From NCBI RefSeq assembly GCF_001426865.1, contig NZ_LMFO01000023.1, positions 372,001-436,000 on the forward strand: a stretch of 64,000 nt of DNA, given 5' to 3'. Below, one piece after another: positions 8,987 to 17,222 of the stretch. The position numbers and the translations under genes are program-made. Numbering within the stretch: the stretch's first letter is position 1; each line of letters starts with the position of its first letter. The notes below the pieces were generated by a model that worked only from the letters and a program-made list of their open reading frames with translations, was not told where the DNA came from and searched no databases. Source of the stretch: Paenibacillus sp. Root52. GTDB taxonomy: Bacteria; Bacillota; Bacilli; Paenibacillales; Paenibacillaceae.

Positions 8987-9511
8987 TCACATAAGTACTT
9001 TATTTACAAATTCGGTCTTCCCATCCGTATAAGCCTGCCGATTTTCACTATAACTATTAACTAGCTCTTTCTTTAGATTGGCATATTCAACTACAAATTC
9101 AGGATTGCTAATTAATGCATTTCTGAAGGATATATGTCTTAATAACTCTTTGCTCTCTTTATTACAAACATATAAGTGATGTTCAGGTTTCTGTACTTTC
9201 AATATACTATAGGGAACACTTGCATCTTTTCTTGCAAAAGCTTCTCTGTTCTCAACACCCAAATTCCCTTCATGATGGTAACCTAAACTTTCTAATCCCT
9301 GAATGACGTCTGGAAGTAAGTCCATTGAATCAATCACTACATCAATATCTATAATAGGTTTTGCCGCTAATCCTGGTACTGCGGTACTACCAACGTGCTC
9401 GATTTGAAGTACGAGATCCCCGAGTCTATGTTCTATGATGGATTTCAGATTAGAAAACATCTCAGGCCATGCATTGTTGTAATCTTCAATAATTATTGTT
9501 TTTTTACTCAT
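8987..9511 (-). CDS. GrpB family protein
   Basis: Predicted GrpB/UPF0157 protein, 174 residues, of the nucleotidyltransferase-like fold. The signature is clear: IEHVGSTAVPGLAAKPIIDI near residues 37-56, with the acidic strand IDIDVVIDS. Members are common as stand-alone or fused domains and their substrate is not known. Length is normal. It lies 39 nt from the HAD-family gene upstream. It is the first fully intact gene after the two damaged ones at 8.2-8.9 kb. Confidence 0.85.
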   Translation of the reverse strand: MSKKTIIIEDYNNAWPEMFSNLKSIIEHRLGDLVLQIEHVGSTAVPGLAAKPIIDIDVVIDSMDLLPDVIQGLESLGYHHEGNLGVENREAFARKDASVPYSILKVQKPEHHLYVCNKESKELLRHISFRNALISNPEFVVEYANLKKELVNSYSENRQAYTDGKTEFVNKVLM

Positions 9512-9549
9512 GCTTGAGATGCCTCCAAAAAAATAAGTATTTATGAAGA

Positions 9550-10374
9550 TTATCCAAAACTCTTCGCGCCATCCTGAAGTTCAAACAGCCTACGTGACCC
9601 ACAAAATCTTTCTAAACTTACGGCTACACCGTTCTCATCATTATTAGCGGTTATTTCATCAGCAATTTCCTTCAATTCCTCTATTGCATTCCCCATAGCA
9701 ATAGCGTATCCAGCCTTCTTAAAGAGGCCTACGTCATTATGGTCATCACCAAATACAATAACGGAATCCAATTCTACATGATACAATTCACAGAGTTTAG
9801 CAATCGCCAGCTCCTTAGAGGCGAGAAGAGGCATGATTTGTATTAATTGATGATTATCCGTAATCAGTATATTCACTTTACCTTCGAATTTTTTTAATAA
9901 TCCAGAACTGTCATTATTGCCGGAAAGGAGTATCTTCGTAGCATCATATTGCTTTAATTCATTTAAGGGTTTTACTATGGGGTTAGATCGTGTGTTCATT
10001 GAGGTAATATAATCAAGCTCTCTTAAACTAAACCACTCATCTCTTACTTCCATCGTCAGCTCAATCTCAGGGTTACACTTCAAACAGTAATCAAGAATTT
10101 CTGTGGTTACATTAGCAGGGATTGATTCATTAATTTCTATCTTGGTTTCCTTACAGATCACTTGAGCTCCGTTGTAATATACAAACGCCCCGATATCCAA
10201 TAATTCATGAGGAAGAAACCAATTAACAGCCCTGGGCGGTCGAGCTGTTGCGAATATTATTCTCATTCCTTTCAGATAACAAGATAAGACAGCATCTAAA
10301 TTCCTCTTGGATACTTCTTTATTTGAATTCAATAATGTTCCGTCCAAGTCAAGAACTACAGTTGAATACTTCAA
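9550..10374 (-). CDS. HAD superfamily hydrolase, Cof-like
   Basis: Predicted Mg-dependent phosphatase of the HAD IIB (Cof) type, about 274 residues. Motif I is VVLDLDGTLLNSN near the N-terminus. The last motif is VIVFGDDHNDVGLFKKAG near residue 210, with AMGNAIEELKEIA after it. The likely substrates are sugar phosphates or cofactors. The open frame reaches 10434 only because it reads into attC site 1. I prefer TTG 10374, which follows a GGGGG run at proper spacing, as the start. It forms the end of the distal section with no repeats. Confidence 0.8.
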   Translation of the reverse strand: MKYSTVVLDLDGTLLNSNKEVSKRNLDAVLSCYLKGMRIIFATARPPRAVNWFLPHELLDIGAFVYYNGAQVICKETKIEINESIPANVTTEILDYCLKCNPEIELTMEVRDEWFSLRELDYITSMNTRSNPIVKPLNELKQYDATKILLSGNNDSSGLLKKFEGKVNILITDNHQLIQIMPLLASKELAIAKLCELYHVELDSVIVFGDDHNDVGLFKKAGYAIAMGNAIEELKEIADEITANNDENGVAVSLERFCGSRRLFELQDGAKSFG

Positions 10375-10413
10375 TGGATTCAACCCCCAACATAGTTTTT
10401 CTTCGTGATCTCT

Positions 10414-10558
10414 ACATAACGTTCCTGGATTCACGACGCGAGCCGACCTTAGATAGCTCTTATCTTAGGTCGGCTCGCGTATCGTCCGAGTTATCTCCTA
10501 TAATTATACATCTGGATGACCATAGGAGTAAGCCCGAAGCATGAATATAATGTTAGGG
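10414..10558. repeat. attC-like site 1 (long class)
   Basis: Left core acataac, right core gttaggg. Arm 1 is a strong hairpin, gcgagccgacc paired with ggtcggctcgc around gatagctcttatc. It is nearly identical to site 2 (12836-12980), and the homology continues on both sides, so the pair results from a duplication. Confidence 0.85.
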
Positions 10559-10574
10559 GATGCCGCATTGTACT

Positions 10575-10632
10575 ATCTACTAAAATCCATTTCAATATAA
10601 GGAATATCATAGAATAACGGAATAGCAATGAC
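10575..10632 (-). pseudogene. Fragment of the APH-like gene at 12995-13990
   Basis: The bases ctactaaaatccatttcaat and the following ataaggaatatcat match the 3' end of the gene at 12995 almost perfectly. The next bases, gaataacggaatagcaat, match an internal part of the same gene near 13291. This is a copy with an internal deletion, left beside the duplicated attC site 1. Confidence 0.7.
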
Positions 10633-11103
10633 TTACGCATATTTTCTAAATAGAACGCTTCCATCTTTGTGAGATTGTATCCCTATTTCTTCATATCCAA
10701 CGATGTCATTCATTCTTATTGGCACTACTAATCTTTCATACTCGTACTTCTCATTAATTAACATATAGAACGCCATTAAAACCGCATTTGTTACGTTCTG
10801 ATCATTAGGTTCTCGAACCAAAAGTTCAGTTACAATAACTTCTTTGTCGTATTTGGAACGGTTGACTGCAATGTGGTAATCCCAGAATGGAATTGTACTC
10901 TTGCTGCCTGACTTACAAATGATAGGATAGTCTGAGTTAATAAATGCATCGAATGTATCATTTAGTTTTTCCAATTCGTATCTTTCAGTTGTACTATTTG
11001 TATCGTCTACACCGTTATGTATTACACGATGGTATTCAGTGTTGGTGAGGTGCTCTTTAAACTGATGAATTAAATCACCTCTTAAGAATATCGGACCAAT
11101 CAC
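10633..11103 (-). CDS. Hypothetical protein (156 aa)
   Basis: Not recognised. The best start is GTG 11103, with GGAGGCGGAAAT just upstream, rather than the ATG at 11124. The protein is soluble, with NDQNVTNAVLMAFYMLINEK as a central helix and several beta strands. No catalytic motif is evident. It is the last of four genes between attC sites 1 and 2. Confidence 0.5.
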   Translation of the reverse strand: MIGPIFLRGDLIHQFKEHLTNTEYHRVIHNGVDDTNSTTERYELEKLNDTFDAFINSDYPIICKSGSKSTIPFWDYHIAVNRSKYDKEVIVTELLVREPNDQNVTNAVLMAFYMLINEKYEYERLVVPIRMNDIVGYEEIGIQSHKDGSVLFRKYA

Positions 11104-11163
11104 ATTTCCGCCTCCTCTCCTCAAAATCCCCGTGCTTTTGTCTACGTTCGGGACAATTGATTT

Positions 11164-11793
11164 CTATGAAATACTCTTAAATATCTTATCTATCTCTTTT
11201 CGATCGTAATCAAGAATCCAATCGTTAAATTCCTTGTACAAGTAAAGCAAGGCTTCCTTAGTCGGTGAGACGATGTCTAAACCACGATCATCATAAATGT
11301 GAAACACCAATTGGGATTGAGGATCTATGAAGTAAATTCTTGAATTAAGGTAACTATTCTTCTGAGTAAATCCTCCAATAAGTCCTAACAAATCAATATA
11401 GTCTATCTCGGACAGTTCGCATTCAAGAGAGTAAAATTTATAATGTCCAGTCAACTCTAGTGTTTCATCGTCATAATCTTCCTTGTTAAGAAAATTATTC
11501 ATTGTGTGGTCTGCAAAATATTGAAGAAGGTCAATTTCCTCTTCAATATAAGCATCTAAATCTCCAATAGGTTCATATGATACCCCCACAATATAAAACG
11601 GATGCTTCTCTTTAAATATTGCTAGAAATAAGGCAAGGATTCTCTCCTGAACTACACTATAGTATGTGTCATTATCAATATCGCTGTTCGGTGGTCCCAG
11701 TTCAAACCGGATACTAAAATCATTATTGTAATAGAATGGTGGTTCAAAGATTATGTTAGAGAGATGTTCATTTATAAATTGTTGAATAGACAT
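11164..11793 (-). CDS. Acidic hypothetical protein (209 aa)
   Basis: Not recognised. It is a strongly acidic, aromatic-rich soluble protein (IEEEIDLLQYFADH, DYDDETLELTGHYKFYS). It looks like the DUF-type immunity or antitoxin-like proteins frequent in Bacillota accessory regions. This is an impression from composition, not a family assignment. It is co-oriented with its neighbours between repeats 1 and 2. Confidence 0.5.
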   Translation of the reverse strand: MSIQQFINEHLSNIIFEPPFYYNNDFSIRFELGPPNSDIDNDTYYSVVQERILALFLAIFKEKHPFYIVGVSYEPIGDLDAYIEEEIDLLQYFADHTMNNFLNKEDYDDETLELTGHYKFYSLECELSEIDYIDLLGLIGGFTQKNSYLNSRIYFIDPQSQLVFHIYDDRGLDIVSPTKEALLYLYKEFNDWILDYDRKEIDKIFKSIS

Positions 11794-11874
11794 CTAGTTA
11801 ATCCCCACCTTCTTGTAGATTGATTATTATGTTAGATATATTTCACACTTTTTCTTGGCAGCTATATTTCAAAA

Positions 11875-12363
11875 TTAACTTATTACTTTTATAATCTTTT
11901 CAACCGTCTCTTCAATTCCAAGATCGCTTGTATCAATCTTATTTGACTGCATCCTTTGATATAACTGTAATCTATTAATACTATTATTTATTTGTTCTAA
12001 GCTTCTCATGTCGGAATGCATTCGATCTCTCAATGATTCCTCAGAACAGGTTAAAGTTATCTTGTATAGCTTGTACTCCGAAGTATGTAACCTTTCAAGT
12101 AAATCATTTAAAATGTCTTCCCTATGGAGAACCCAACTGAATATAACGTAATCAAATGAAGGATTTTTCAGATAATTATTAAGTAAATAGGTAATATTAT
12201 TCTCAACCATTTCAATGGTCTCTTCGTTTATCGTCCAGGGATTCATCATCCAACACCAATCTCCGTCTAACCATACAGATCGATCTAAAGATTTGTAAAG
12301 ATTTTTACAAGTACTTGTCTTGCCTACGCCCACACTTCCGTTTACTACAATTAGTTTTTTCAT
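11875..12363 (-). CDS. P-loop nucleoside/nucleotide kinase-like protein
   Basis: Predicted AAA/P-loop small-molecule kinase, 162 residues. Walker A is VVNGSVGVGKTSTC at residues 6-19. LDGDWCW follows near residue 32 in the position of the substrate-binding acidic residue. The lid-like arginines lie in SLRDRMHSDMRS. The start at ATG 12363 is favoured by GGAGGTG upstream. Related single-domain kinases are often called ATPase or shikimate-kinase-like, and the substrate is unknown. A similar protein is at 23496-24074. Confidence 0.7.
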   Translation of the reverse strand: MKKLIVVNGSVGVGKTSTCKNLYKSLDRSVWLDGDWCWMMNPWTINEETIEMVENNITYLLNNYLKNPSFDYVIFSWVLHREDILNDLLERLHTSEYKLYKITLTCSEESLRDRMHSDMRSLEQINNSINRLQLYQRMQSNKIDTSDLGIEETVEKIIKVIS

Positions 12364-12431
12364 TCTATACACCTCCATTACTTGGTTAGAGGGATTTCAA
12401 CTAAATTCGTTACCTGAATATCTATTTAAGT

Positions 12432-12764
12432 TTACTTTTCTTTCAGTTTATCCAATCGAATTTCACGCAATAATAAAAATAATGGCAGTCCAAATGAAAC
12501 ACCAACTGTTAATGTTCCAATGATCGGAATCCACTTATGCTTTATGCCAATTCGCTTTCCTTCATATAAAATGAATCCAATCAAAACAATTGCTGCAATT
12601 ATTACATCCAACCAAGCAAATGCACTAATTCGATTCTGTGTTGCTTCATTCAATAGTAATGTCATATTAAATCCGTGCTCACTAATCCAAGGAATAAACT
12701 CCATGTAGGGCAATATTATTCCTAACAGTGTTAATACCCCATAAAAATACTTCATGTCTCTCAC
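12432..12764 (-). CDS. DUF2834-type membrane protein
   Basis: Predicted integral membrane protein of 110 residues with three hydrophobic segments: YGVLTLLGIILPYMEFIPW, AWLDVIIAAIVLIGFILY and WIPIIGTLTVGVSFGLPLFL. The pattern, and the terminal LPLFLLLRE motif, resemble the DUF2834 family. The function is unknown. It is the first gene (in transcription order) after attC site 2. Confidence 0.7.
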   Translation of the reverse strand: MRDMKYFYGVLTLLGIILPYMEFIPWISEHGFNMTLLLNEATQNRISAFAWLDVIIAAIVLIGFILYEGKRIGIKHKWIPIIGTLTVGVSFGLPLFLLLREIRLDKLKEK

Positions 12765-12835
12765 CTCAAAATTATTAGTTTAAAAAGATCACAATGATTT
12801 CGACAATCTCTTCAGGTTGAACTTTCGTGATCTCT

Positions 12836-12980
12836 ACATAACGTGCCTGTATTCACGAAGCGAGCCGACCTTAGATAACTCTTATCTTAGGTCGGCTCTC
12901 GTATTGTCCGAGTTATCTCCTATAATTATACATCTGGGCGACCATAGGAGTAAGCCCGAAGTGTGAATATTATATTAGGC
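12836..12980. repeat. attC-like site 2 (long class)
   Basis: Left core acataac, right core attaggc, a damaged gtt. Sequence and flanks are nearly identical to site 1. Arm 1 is gcgagccgacc/ggtcggctctc. Confidence 0.85.
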
Positions 12981-12994
12981 TATGCCGCATTGCA

Positions 12995-13990
12995 CTATCT
13001 ACTAAAATCCATCTCAATATAAGGAATATCATGCTCGATATTATTCAAATAAAATTTTAATGCTTCTTTGTCCCAATCACTCCAGTTGTTATAATTATCG
13101 AAATCATAACTTCTATAAATCGCTGACACTACTCCAAACTGTCTAAGATTAATAAACTCAGGTATTAGTTTTAACCATGCATTATCCATTGTATTTTCTT
13201 TTAGATACCCATCCATGAAGTTATAATAATACCTCTTAGTTATCTCTAATCTTCGTTGTCCATCTACTACCCAAGGGATCGGAATTTCATAGAATAATGG
13301 AATAGCAATATCACTAACAAACCAACTGTATTCTGCTTCATCAAAATCAATAAGTACTACATCATCGTCTACGTTCAGATAATTCCCATGATTTAAATCT
13401 CCATGAATAATTCCATACGAATCCGTATTCTTTGGCAGATTGCTGAGCTCTTTTTTTAGAATGTTATATTTGTCAATTACGTAAGATAGTTCTGCAGGTA
13501 AATACTCTTCCATATGGACAAGTAACTCTTTGTTATACCACTGTCTCCTATTTAATTCATTTGTTAGATTTAACTGCTTGGAAAGGTTATGTGTTCTGCC
13601 TGTATAACTGCCAACTCTTTGATAGAACAGATTGCTTTCTTCAGCGATTCTAGCATTTCTGCCACTAGAAAACTCAAAAGAAGTTGCATAAAATTCTCCA
13701 TCACTTATTCCCTCTACAAATTTCCCGTGAATAGAAGGTAACGCTTTGGAAACAGATACATTGTTATTCAATAAATAATTCATAAATTCAATTTCGGATA
13801 AAATTTCTTCTTCAGTTCGATGTGATTGGTGTGTTACCCGGAGGACGACACTTCTATCATCTGATTTCCCAAAATAAACAAAGTTCTGGAATCCTTCTAA
13901 ATCTTTAAGACTTGATGGATTAATATTGAACTTTTGAGCCGCCTCATTAAGGACTTTCAGGGTAAACAGCTCTTTAACGTACTTTTCCAT
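12995..13990 (-). CDS. Aminoglycoside phosphotransferase (APH) family kinase
   Basis: Predicted APH/choline-kinase-fold phosphotransferase of 331 residues. The catalytic loop is YGIIHGDLNHGNYL near residues 193-206 (HGDxxxxN) and the Mg-binding motif is VVLIDFDEAEYSWF near 212. The N-terminal part holds the usual VYFGKSDDRSVVLRVTH lobe with the ATP-binding strand. The substrate may be an aminoglycoside, an amino sugar or another alcohol. A start with AAAGGAACA upstream is clear. The 3' end of this gene has been copied to 10575-10632. Confidence 0.8.
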   Translation of the reverse strand: MEKYVKELFTLKVLNEAAQKFNINPSSLKDLEGFQNFVYFGKSDDRSVVLRVTHQSHRTEEEILSEIEFMNYLLNNNVSVSKALPSIHGKFVEGISDGEFYATSFEFSSGRNARIAEESNLFYQRVGSYTGRTHNLSKQLNLTNELNRRQWYNKELLVHMEEYLPAELSYVIDKYNILKKELSNLPKNTDSYGIIHGDLNHGNYLNVDDDVVLIDFDEAEYSWFVSDIAIPLFYEIPIPWVVDGQRRLEITKRYYYNFMDGYLKENTMDNAWLKLIPEFINLRQFGVVSAIYRSYDFDNYNNWSDWDKEALKFYLNNIEHDIPYIEMDFSR

Positions 13991-14018
13991 AACGTTTGTT
14001 CCTTTCTCTCATGATTTC

Positions 14019-14127
14019 AGATAAGGTTCCTGTATTCATGAGCCGCAAAGGGTTATCTGCTTAAATGCTTCTCTGAAATCCTTCTACAGACTAAGATGAG
14101 CGCCGCCGTATGAATGCCCCGTTATAA
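14019..14127. repeat. attC-like site 3
   Basis: Left core agataag (damaged aac), right core gttataa. Ends show the conserved gttcctgtattcatg and ccgccgtatgaat. The arms are degenerate, of the middle class. Confidence 0.75.
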
Positions 14128-14135
14128 GATGTCGC

Positions 14136-14945
14136 TTAATGATGAGATGTATTTTGCTTTATTTCGTTTGTCATATATTCAACAAATGCTAATAAACTTT
14201 GTAAATCAAAATTGCTATTGTCGTTCTCTCTGTCGGATGATTCGTCCGTGTATATAGCTAGATAATACTTAACCAAGGGCTGAAAGTGTTGAGGTAGATT
14301 TGTTATTCCCCACTCTCCACCCTCTCGCTTTGAAGATATCTTACCTTCTGTTACGTAATAGAGAACTCGACAAAAATTTAAGGTTAGGTACATAGAAGTA
14401 AGATTCGTAGGAGGATTGTCAATGATCTCATCAGCACATCCTTCCACATCGTTTAATATGGAGTCGAGGTAATATTGACTATTAATCGGTTCATAAAGTT
14501 CACTTAATGGTGTTCCATACAGTGTTCTTCCTCTCTCATAGGCAACAACAAGTTGAGCGGCTAAATCCTTATCTTCCAATCCCCCGCAAAGATAATTCTC
14601 ATCTGTACGATATTTTTCCCTATGATAATCGGAGTAATGGAATTCAAAAGGTGTAGGATAGACAAACGGTTTTAAATATATTTCTAAGATAATGGTAAAT
14701 TCTATTCCACGCTCATTAAACATCACAGACATTTCATCATGCAAAGATAAAGCTATTTTTGCAATTCTGGAGTTATTTACTGGTGTAAGCTTTTCTTTTA
14801 CAACAACTAAAAAATCAATATCACTTTTTGTGGGATTAAAGCATCCCATAGCTAGTGACCCATGCAAATAAACACCTATCAAGTTCCCTTTAAGCTCTTC
14901 TCTAAAAAGAGTAACGATTTTATCTAATAAAGCTTGGGTATTCAT
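14136..14945 (-). CDS. AadA-like aminoglycoside nucleotidyltransferase
   Basis: Predicted ANT-type adenylyltransferase of 269 residues. The catalytic motif is GSLAMGCFNPTKSDIDFLVV near residues 30-49 (GSxxxG...SDxD), with a second acidic position in FTIILEIYLK. The C-terminal helical part resembles the DUF4111 domain of AadA/ANT(3'')-ANT(9) proteins. It may adenylylate an aminoglycoside, but resistance cannot be concluded without a test. The start is ATG 14945, with AAAGGTG upstream, not 14969. Classical aadA genes are typical integron cassette genes, which makes the setting notable. Confidence 0.75.
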   Translation of the reverse strand: MNTQALLDKIVTLFREELKGNLIGVYLHGSLAMGCFNPTKSDIDFLVVVKEKLTPVNNSRIAKIALSLHDEMSVMFNERGIEFTIILEIYLKPFVYPTPFEFHYSDYHREKYRTDENYLCGGLEDKDLAAQLVVAYERGRTLYGTPLSELYEPINSQYYLDSILNDVEGCADEIIDNPPTNLTSMYLTLNFCRVLYYVTEGKISSKREGGEWGITNLPQHFQPLVKYYLAIYTDESSDRENDNSNFDLQSLLAFVEYMTNEIKQNTSHH

Positions 14946-15127
14946 ATCAAGACACCTTTCTTTTATCATCTGGAATTCTATGTATTATTTAACTACCAGA
15001 TCAATATGGAATGATTGTTTTTTCCATTTTAGCGAAGAAAGCCTTGAAAAAATATATATAAAATAATTCAAATCATTTATTACACTAAAAAATCACATCA
15101 TAAGATCGCTGATGTGATTTCTATAAC

Positions 15128-15394
15128 TTATATTTTTGTATAAATAATCTTTTTAATACTATCGTTAGAAAGGCCGAACTGATCAGTGAGCTCATCTATC
15201 GATGAACCATCCATATATTGTTGACGTATTGTTTCGTTTCTTTGGCTCAAATACTTGCGACTTCCCGAGTTTTCCCCCCACTTTTTTCGTTGTCCCTCAG
15301 GTGTTGGGATGTATACCATGCTACCGTGTGTATATTTTTGTATTTCCTTTAATAGTTCCTTCGGAAAAATCATATCGGCGTTTACATATTTCAT
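15128..15394 (-). CDS. CD3324-family HTH protein
   Basis: Small DNA-binding protein of 88 residues. It matches the CD3324 pattern: an N-terminal LLKEIQKYTHGSMVYIPTPE segment, then KKWGENSGSRKYLSQRN, then a helix-turn-helix, IDELTDQFGLSNDSIKKII. These are Mor-like regulators of unknown target. AAGGAGC precedes the ATG. A long inverted repeat lies 40-135 nt upstream and could be part of its control region or a terminator. Confidence 0.8.
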   Translation of the reverse strand: MKYVNADMIFPKELLKEIQKYTHGSMVYIPTPEGQRKKWGENSGSRKYLSQRNETIRQQYMDGSSIDELTDQFGLSNDSIKKIIYTKI

Positions 15395-15432
15395 AATAGC
15401 TCTGCTCCTTAAATTTAATTTAAATTAAGGTC

Positions 15433-15527
15433 GCAAAGTCTACTCTATAAACAACGAATATGAAGGCGGTGAAATAAATGCTAGCTCCATACAAACAACC
15501 GCCGTTGTTTATAGATCAAGACTTTGC
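15433..15527. repeat. Nested long inverted repeat
   Basis: Perfect matched arms: gcaaagtct (15433-15441) with agactttgc (15519-15527), tctataaacaac (15444-15455) with gttgtttataga (15504-15515), and ggcggt with accgcc inside. The central loop is about 27 nt. It differs from the attC repeats and could be a miniature mobile element or a regulatory hairpin. Confidence 0.7.
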
Positions 15528-15623
15528 ACGGAGCAGATCGGACGTTTACTCATAATCTATTACCTCACTTTCGAAATAATCTGTGTATATACTTCGACAA
15601 TATTTAACTGTGTCCTTCACCCA

Positions 15624-15705
15624 CTATAACTGTTTACTCTGAGCTGCCAGTCTGGCGAAGGCAAGAGCGAGGGCGAATGTCCGTAACGTGAATGTTATGT
15701 TATCA
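15624..15705. repeat. attC-like site 4 (short, divergent)
   Basis: Left core ctataac, right core gttatca. Keeps gggcgaatgtcc and cgtgaatgttatgttat at the right. The left half is divergent. The stop codon of the phosphoesterase gene overlaps the right core. Confidence 0.7.
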
Positions 15706-16449
15706 GATGTTGTTACCATCTTTGAAATCTCTCTCTAGTTGGTTCCCATGAAAAGCTTTTAATATAAACTCTCTGTCTGGAACGTTTAACTGCTCAAAAG
15801 ATTCCAAAAATGCTTTATTATCATATGTGGTTCCTATAAGTTGAACACTTACTGTTCCTTTTTGGAGTTCTACTATCGCGTATCTTGCAATTGCATGTTC
15901 ATTACAACCTAATGCTCCAGGATTCAAATAAACCCTTTGAGTTGTCTTGAAGTAATGGATTGGATGATGATGACCAAAACAAACGAGACTATAAGGTGAG
16001 CCTTCATATCTTTCGTCTAATTTTAATCCCGAAGGGGTTTCATCTATTATTTCTCTTTCTCCTTTCTTCATATGGTAATGCGTTATTAAAATTTTTTGCC
16101 CTTCTATTTCAACTTCTAATGTCTGAGGGAGATTTTCTATAAACTTGATATTTCCTTTTTTTAGCTGTTTACCGATCCACTTATGATGTTCAGCGATCAT
16201 TTCATGACCCGGTAAGGTATCATCACCTTGCAGTAGTTTCAAAACTGCCTCTTCATGATTACCTGAAACCGCCGTTACATCCTTTCGATACATTATCTCT
16301 TCAAGCACTTCGTTAGAGTTAGGGCCAATGCCAATCATATCACCAAGACAATATGTATGTTCGATGTCCGCACGAGAATCAATATCAGAGAATACGGCAC
16401 TTAATGCAGGATAATTACCATGAATATCAGTTAGGATTGCAATCTTCAT
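15703..16449 (-). CDS. Metallophosphoesterase (calcineurin-like)
   Basis: Predicted metal-dependent phosphatase or phosphodiesterase of 248 residues. It starts MKIAILTDIHGNYPALSAVF, the DxH motif. It continues with CLGDMIGIGPN (GDxxGxGP), SGNHEEAV (GNHE) and late metal ligands in ILITHYHMKKG and CFGHHHP. All metal-binding motifs are present. The substrate is unknown. Its TGA stop overlaps the attC core, as is common for cassette genes. Confidence 0.85.
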   Translation of the reverse strand: MKIAILTDIHGNYPALSAVFSDIDSRADIEHTYCLGDMIGIGPNSNEVLEEIMYRKDVTAVSGNHEEAVLKLLQGDDTLPGHEMIAEHHKWIGKQLKKGNIKFIENLPQTLEVEIEGQKILITHYHMKKGEREIIDETPSGLKLDERYEGSPYSLVCFGHHHPIHYFKTTQRVYLNPGALGCNEHAIARYAIVELQKGTVSVQLIGTTYDNKAFLESFEQLNVPDREFILKAFHGNQLERDFKDGNNI

Positions 16450-16464
16450 TTAGGCTTCTCCTTT

Positions 16465-16560
16465 TTATAACGTTCCTGTATTTCACAACCTAACGTGTCA
16501 TGGATGTTCGGCGAACGCCGAATCTAAGAGGAAGCTCGTAGCGTGAGTATCTTGTTATGT
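16465..16560. repeat. attC-like site 5
   Basis: Left core ttataac, right core gttatgt. Contains ttcggcgaacgccgaa as one arm. Conserved cgttcctgtatttcac at the left and gtagcgtgagtat at the right. Confidence 0.75.
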
Positions 16561-16593
16561 AAAGCTCTCCTTCTCGGAAAGCAATAAATTTCT

Positions 16594-17001
16594 TTACAAT
16601 CGACTTTCTAGGTCATTTAGTGTATTCAACCAGCTCGAATATTCTCCTGATTCTTCCCATAACTCTTGTAGTTCTGAGTCTTTCTTAATTTTTTTAATTG
16701 CTCGTTTAGCTTTGGAAATGAGATTTTTCCCTTTACCTTTATGTGCATCGATCCATTCATATAGATCTTCAGTATTACTTTGACTATTTAATATCTCTTG
16801 GCCAGGTTTGCCTTGTAAAGCTGCAAGGATTTCGATTGCGCCTAGAGCATTGGAAGCTAAATCTGACTCAATATATTCTTCTTCTAAAACCTCTTCAATC
16901 GTTTCTTCAATTAATTCAATGTCATCAGAATCAAGTAAATCTGCCTTCCAATCTAATACATCATCGTTTTCAAAAATTCCAGTTCCCCATGCTCCCATCA
17001 T
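16594..17001 (-). CDS. DUF4259 domain protein
   Basis: Small soluble protein of 135 residues. It begins GAWGTGIFENDDVLDWKADL, the hallmark of DUF4259. A strongly acidic helical stretch follows (IELIEETIEEVLEEEYIE). The C-terminus is helical with basic clusters. The function is unknown; members are often found near polymorphic toxin or immunity genes. The ATG is preceded by a GGGGG run. Confidence 0.8.
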   Translation of the reverse strand: MMGAWGTGIFENDDVLDWKADLLDSDDIELIEETIEEVLEEEYIESDLASNALGAIEILAALQGKPGQEILNSQSNTEDLYEWIDAHKGKGKNLISKAKRAIKKIKKDSELQELWEESGEYSSWLNTLNDLESRL

Positions 17002-17030
17002 TAACCCCCTAAAGTATTATTAAGTTTACT

Positions 17031-17054
17031 CGAAACATGGATATGATGTTACAC
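17031..17054. repeat. Truncated attC-like remnant (site 6)
   Basis: Only the right end is visible: a degraded catggatatgat before gttacac. The next 165 bases up to 17220 encode no recognisable protein. They contain a possible gene tail on the minus strand (ICYEMGIEVREDLIY before a stop). Confidence 0.4.
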
Positions 17055-17222
17055 GATTTCGCCGGCTTTGTAACCAAGCCCTCAATAAATAAGATCTTCT
17101 CGCACTTCTATACCCATCTCGTAACAGATCCACCAGCATGCCGGTGCCTCGTCAACACTCGATTACTCCTGATCTTGAAGAGGTATATCCAAGTACCCTT
17201 TGCAAAACCAATATGTTTTACT

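Noticed and set aside
9550..10434. Longer N-termini starting inside attC (for example 10434, 27439, 32172, 35516)
   Set aside because: The extra residues come from attC sequence. Internal starts with good ribosome binding sites fit the protein families better.
15128..15394. Reading the CD3324-type gene and hairpin as a mobile element
   Set aside because: No transposase or direct repeats. The protein is a small HTH regulator.
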